A stretch of DNA of 64,000 nucleotides. It comes from Desulfovibrionaceae bacterium. GTDB taxonomy: Bacteria > Desulfobacterota > Desulfovibrionia > Desulfovibrionales > Desulfovibrionaceae. This document shows, piece by piece, positions 60,301-64,000 of this stretch. Below the pieces are notes generated by a model. It was not told the DNA's origin. It did no database searches and was given only the letters and a program-made list of their open reading frames with translations. A program made the translations under genes and the position numbers. The stretch's first letter is position 1; every line of letters starts with the position of its first letter. The stretch lies in NCBI GenBank assembly GCA_009782775.1, contig WRIL01000006.1, positions 20,730 to 84,729 on the forward strand. Reading direction: 5' to 3'.

Positions 60301-61050
60301 TTCCATTTCCGCCGGAGATTTGTAATACAATTCATCCGTATCCATGCGCATACGCCGGATTTCATCCACCTTGACCTTATTCTGGATGCACAGCAGAAGA
60401 TCGTGCGCCTCGGCGTCCTCCCGGTTCAGGTAGTGGCAATCATTGGTGGCCACCAGCGGCAGACCGGAAAGGCGGGAAAGGTCAAGCAGTTTTTTATTCA
60501 GTTCATCCTGGACCTTCAGCCCGTTGGCCTGCACCTCCAGGAAAAAACGCCCCGGAAAAATATCCGCGTATTCCCGGCACAGCTCCTGGGCGGCTTCAAG
60601 GCCTTTTTCCTGCAAGGCCATGGGAATTTCCCCTTGCAGACAGGCGGAAAGGGCGATCAGCCCCTCGCTGCGGGCGCGCAAAATTTTCTTGTCCACCCTG
60701 GGTTTATAATAAAAACCTTCCAAGGCCCCCAGAGTGACTATCTCCACCAGGTTGCGGTAACCGCGCAGATTCTGGGCCAATAATACCAGATGCCACCGAA
60801 TCTTGCCGCTTTCCGGGTTTCTGTCGGTATGATCCGGGCAAACATAAACCTCACAGCCGATAATCGGTTTAATTTTATGCTTCGCCGCTTCGTTGCACAG
60901 GTAAAGCGCGCCGTGCAGGGTGCCGTGATCGGTCACGGCCGCGGCCGTCATACCCAGCTCCATCGCCCGCCTGCACAAATCCCGAATCCGTAGCGAACCG
61001 TCCAGCAGGCTGTACTCACTATGGCAATGCAAGTGTACGAAATCGGACAT
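57325..61050 (-). CDS. dnaE: DNA polymerase III alpha subunit
   Basis: PHP domain [57 protein letters not shown]. Confidence 0.98.
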   Translation of the reverse strand: [1241 protein letters not shown]

Positions 61051-61209
61051 AGGCTGAACAACAGTTAGCAAGTTTAGAAAAGCTGTAAAAAAAATCCAAA
61101 AGTGGACATAGCAGTTTTTTCCCCGCCAGGCAAGGCATAATCAACGGAATCACCGGAATATTATAAATCCGTTTTGAGGGTGCGCCCCCTTGAAAGGAAG
61201 TCTCGAAAA

Positions 61210-61238
61210 TTGACAAAAATGCCGGCCGGCAATATAAT
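61210..61238 (+). promoter_or_regulatory. Perfect consensus sigma70 promoter
   Basis: TTGACA (61210..61215), 17-bp spacer, TATAAT (61233..61238); upstream of the HD-domain gene. Confidence 0.75.
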
Positions 61239-61356
61239 GACGCTTATTTATCATGCTGAATAGTCCGCCTTTTGGGGAAGACCGTGACCCTGCGGGAAAA
61301 TTCTAAAAAAAATCCAGAAAAGGAAGTCTTTGCCGCTAATTCCGCCATAGGCCAGA

Positions 61357-62154
61357 ATGCGGCCTGCTGAAATAATGCGAAAATTCCCAGGCAAAGAAAT
61401 CCAGTCGTTCACTGCCTACACGCGAGGTTTCCGAAGCGGAGACCCCGTCCGGGACAAACACCTGAACCTGAAATACGCGCACAGCCTGCGAGTGTTGCGT
61501 AACGCCAGAATCATCGCCAAGCAGGAAGAAGCCTTCCGCCGTTACCCCCAGGCGAAGCGCGCCCTGAACCTCGCCGCCCTTTACCATGATCTTGGACGTT
61601 TTGAACAACTGAAACGCTTCGGCACCTTCCGGGATGCCGATTCCGTCAACCACGGACTCCTTGGCGCGAAGCTCCTGGCGAAACAAGGCTTTTTGGCCGA
61701 TGAAACCCCTGAACTGCGCCGGTTAACGCGTTGCGCGGTCCTCTGGCACAACCGCCTGGCCCTGCCGGACGGTTTGCCTGAAGAATTCGCCCTGGTGAGC
61801 CGGGCTATACGCGATGCGGATAAAATTGACATCATCGGCGTGCTGAACAGGGAGTTCCAGCCCGGCCGACAACCGGACAAAACCATTGTGCTGGAGCTGC
61901 GGAACGAGACAGGAGCTTACAGCCCCAAAGCTTTGGAAGCGGTACTGGCCGGGCGCACCGTGCTCTACGACGACATGCGGGTAATCAACGACTTCCGCCT
62001 GCTCCTGTGCAGCTGGGTCTTCGGTCTGGAATTCACCGCCTCCCGCCGCCTCCTGGCGCAAAGCGGCCTGCTGGAGGAAACGCTGGCCGGCCTGCCCGCC
62101 GGCGCGGACCTGGACAAGGCGCGCGCCCGCGTGCGGGGCAGGCTGAACGAATAA
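61357..62154 (+). CDS. HD-domain hydrolase
   Basis: YARSLRVLRNARII, ALYHDLGRFEQ, VLWHNRLALP, IRDADKIDII. Confidence 0.9.
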   Translation: MRPAEIMRKFPGKEIQSFTAYTRGFRSGDPVRDKHLNLKYAHSLRVLRNARIIAKQEEAFRRYPQAKRALNLAALYHDLGRFEQLKRFGTFRDADSVNHGLLGAKLLAKQGFLADETPELRRLTRCAVLWHNRLALPDGLPEEFALVSRAIRDADKIDIIGVLNREFQPGRQPDKTIVLELRNETGAYSPKALEAVLAGRTVLYDDMRVINDFRLLLCSWVFGLEFTASRRLLAQSGLLEETLAGLPAGADLDKARARVRGRLNE

Positions 62155-62187
62155 AAAATACGGCTCAATCCGGCTTTGCCAGCAAGC

Positions 62188-63570
62188 TTATTTTTTGATC
62201 TTTTTGATAAAGTCCGCCAAAATATCGTCCAGGTCCGGACGGCCGATTTCCTGCAGGCTGTATTCCACCCGCGTGCTTGGCTTGCTGATCTTTACTACCC
62301 GTTCCAAGTCAATAGGCGTAGCTATGACCACCGCGTCGCAATCCACGCGATCGATAGTGGCGCTCAGATCGCTCATCTGCTGTTCGCCATAGCCCATGGC
62401 CGGGAGTATGCCCTTGGCGTTGGGGTACTTCTTGTAGGTAGCGTCGATGGAGGCCACGGCGTAGGGGGTGGGGTCGACGATTTCGGCCACGCCTACGTTT
62501 TTGGCGGCCACCACCCCGGCGCCAAAGGACATGGAGCCGTGGGTGAGCGTTGGGCCGTCCTCAATCACGAGCACCTTTTTGCCCTTGACCAATTCGGGGT
62601 TTTCGGTGGTGACCGGGCTGTTGGCGCGGATGACCGTAGCCTTGGGGTTATACTTGGCTGCGTTTGCCTCAATCGACTTGATGTCTTCTTCCTTGGCGCT
62701 ATCGCACTTGTTAATCAGGATGATGTCGGCGCGGAGGAAGTTTGTCTGGCCGGGGTAATAGGACAATTCATGCCCAGGGCGCAGAGGGTCGGGGATGACA
62801 ACGTGTACATCGCTAACATAGAACGGCAGGTCATTGTTCCCTCCGTCCCAGAGAATGACTTCGGCTTCCTTTTCTGCCTCGCGGAGTATTTTTTCGTAGT
62901 CGACACCGGAATAGATGATGAAGCCGTGGTCGATGTGGGGCTCGTATTCTTCGCGCTCTTCGATGGTGCACTTATGCTTGTCGAGGTCGGCGTATGTCTC
63001 GAAGCGTTGGCAGGCCTGTTTTGCCAGGTCGCCGTAGGGCATCGGGTGCCTGATTGCCACGACCTTTTTGCCCATGTCTTTGAGTATCTTGCTGATATAG
63101 CGTGTAGTCTGGCTCTTGCCGCAGCCAGTCCGCACGGCGGTGATGGCGATAACGGGCTTGGTGGACTTGATCATGGTGCTGTTGCAGCCCATCAGCCTGA
63201 AATCCGCGCCCGCCGCCATGCACGAGCTCGCGAGGTGCATCACGTAGTCATTGGTAACGTCCGAATAGGCGAACACGCACTCGTCTACTTTTTCCCGCTT
63301 GATGACGTCGACGGCCTCGGATTCCTCATAGATGGGGATGCCGGCCGGGTAAAGTTTCCCTGCAAGCTCCACAGGGTATTTGCGCCCGGCTATGTCCGGT
63401 ATCTGCGTGGCGGTGAAGGCCACGACCGTATACGCCTCGTTGTCGCGGTAGTAGGTGTTGAAGTTGTGGAAGTCCCTCCCGGCGGCTCCGAGGATGAGGA
63501 CGCGTTTTGGTGTCGACATTAAATGCTCCGAAAATTGCGAAGGCCCGCCACTGCGGCCCCGGCACGCCAT
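62188..63570 (-). CDS. Cyclic 2,3-diphosphoglycerate synthetase-like GTPase
   Basis: ITAVRTGCGKSQTTRYISKILKDMGKKVVAIRHPMPYGDLAKQACQRF; IEEREEYEPHI. Confidence 0.88.
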   Translation of the reverse strand: MACRGRSGGPSQFSEHLMSTPKRVLILGAAGRDFHNFNTYYRDNEAYTVVAFTATQIPDIAGRKYPVELAGKLYPAGIPIYEESEAVDVIKREKVDECVFAYSDVTNDYVMHLASSCMAAGADFRLMGCNSTMIKSTKPVIAITAVRTGCGKSQTTRYISKILKDMGKKVVAIRHPMPYGDLAKQACQRFETYADLDKHKCTIEEREEYEPHIDHGFIIYSGVDYEKILREAEKEAEVILWDGGNNDLPFYVSDVHVVIPDPLRPGHELSYYPGQTNFLRADIILINKCDSAKEEDIKSIEANAAKYNPKATVIRANSPVTTENPELVKGKKVLVIEDGPTLTHGSMSFGAGVVAAKNVGVAEIVDPTPYAVASIDATYKKYPNAKGILPAMGYGEQQMSDLSATIDRVDCDAVVIATPIDLERVVKISKPSTRVEYSLQEIGRPDLDDILADFIKKIKK

Positions 63571-63725
63571 CGGGCCGGGGTGGGCCAGTCATGTATTCGA
63601 TGATAGCTTGAGACTGGCCTGGTTTCAAGTTTTGCCGTCTGATACCAAATTGCGATCAACGGAGCATCGTTGTGCGAGACCCAACTGGCCCCGGGACAAC
63701 CCGCCTGCTCCCCCCCTGTGGGCAC

Positions 63726-64000
63726 CTACAGCTGTTTCAGGGCCTTCACCTCTGGGGGGGTCAGATAACGCCAGGCGCCCGGCTTGAGGCCGGGGTCGCC
63801 CAGTGGGCCGAATTGGACCCGCTTCAGTTTGTGCACCGGGTGCCCTATGGCGGCGAACATCTTCCTGATCTGCTGGTTTTTGCCCTCGACGAGTGTCACT
63901 CTGAACCAGGGGTTGCCCTGCCTTTCGGCCACTTCTATCTGGCAGGGCTTAAGCCGCCTGCCGTCGAGGCGGAAGCCGTCCCTGAGCTCCTGGAGGGCCT
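63726..64000 (-). CDS. RluB/RsuA-type pseudouridine synthase, partial C-terminus
   Basis: FRVTLVEGKNQQIRKMFAAIGHPVHKLKRVQFGPLGDPGLKPGAWRYLTPPEVKAL. Confidence 0.9.
   Translation of the reverse strand, partial: ALQELRDGFRLDGRRLKPCQIEVAERQGNPWFRVTLVEGKNQQIRKMFAAIGHPVHKLKRVQFGPLGDPGLKPGAWRYLTPPEVKALKQL

Noticed and set aside
62176-63522. 448-aa plus-strand ORF opposite the cPGS-like gene
   Set aside because: Antisense to a convincing P-loop GTPase; no domain recognised.

Overview
The window has two parts. Bases 1 to about 24.4 kb hold a prophage morphogenesis and replication block, all on the minus strand. Its head and packaging genes are lambda-like (TerL, gpW-like, portal, protease-capsid fusion) and its contractile tail is Mu-like (sheath, tube, chaperone, tape measure, gp43-gp47 types). 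A lysis-like cassette, a ParB-domain DNA methyltransferase, a zinc-finger primase and a P4/D5-type helicase are also present. The block abuts a tRNA-Arg(CCT) gene and a fossil tyrosine integrase. From about 24.8 kb onward is chromosome that looks Desulfovibrio-like by gene content: an archaeal-type aromatic amino acid cluster (decayed ADH synthase, intact DHQ synthase II, pheA, decayed tyrA, aroA, aroK-like, aroC), hemerythrin, a radical SAM protein, a tightly packed DegT/GT2/YcaO-TPR/acyltransferase/GluQ-RS/UppP run, AKR plus UDP-sugar genes, malQ, the ATP synthase operon, bactofilin, the rod-shape operon (mreB, mreC, mreD, mrdA, rodA), dnaE, an HD hydrolase, a cPGS-like GTPase and a partial pseudouridine synthase. 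The most notable observations are: (i) two aromatic-pathway genes eroded by in-frame deletions beside intact neighbours; (ii) a prohead protease-capsid fusion with a strong internal ribosome-binding site and ATG; (iii) a 15-bp hairpin that sequesters a Shine-Dalgarno in the packaging operon, next to phased A-tracts; (iv) a U UUU UUG frameshift site in the tail chaperone; (v) an iteron-like repeat family between the replication genes; (vi) a YcaO-TPR gene embedded in a sugar-modification operon. Family assignments come from reading the translations; no database search was run.
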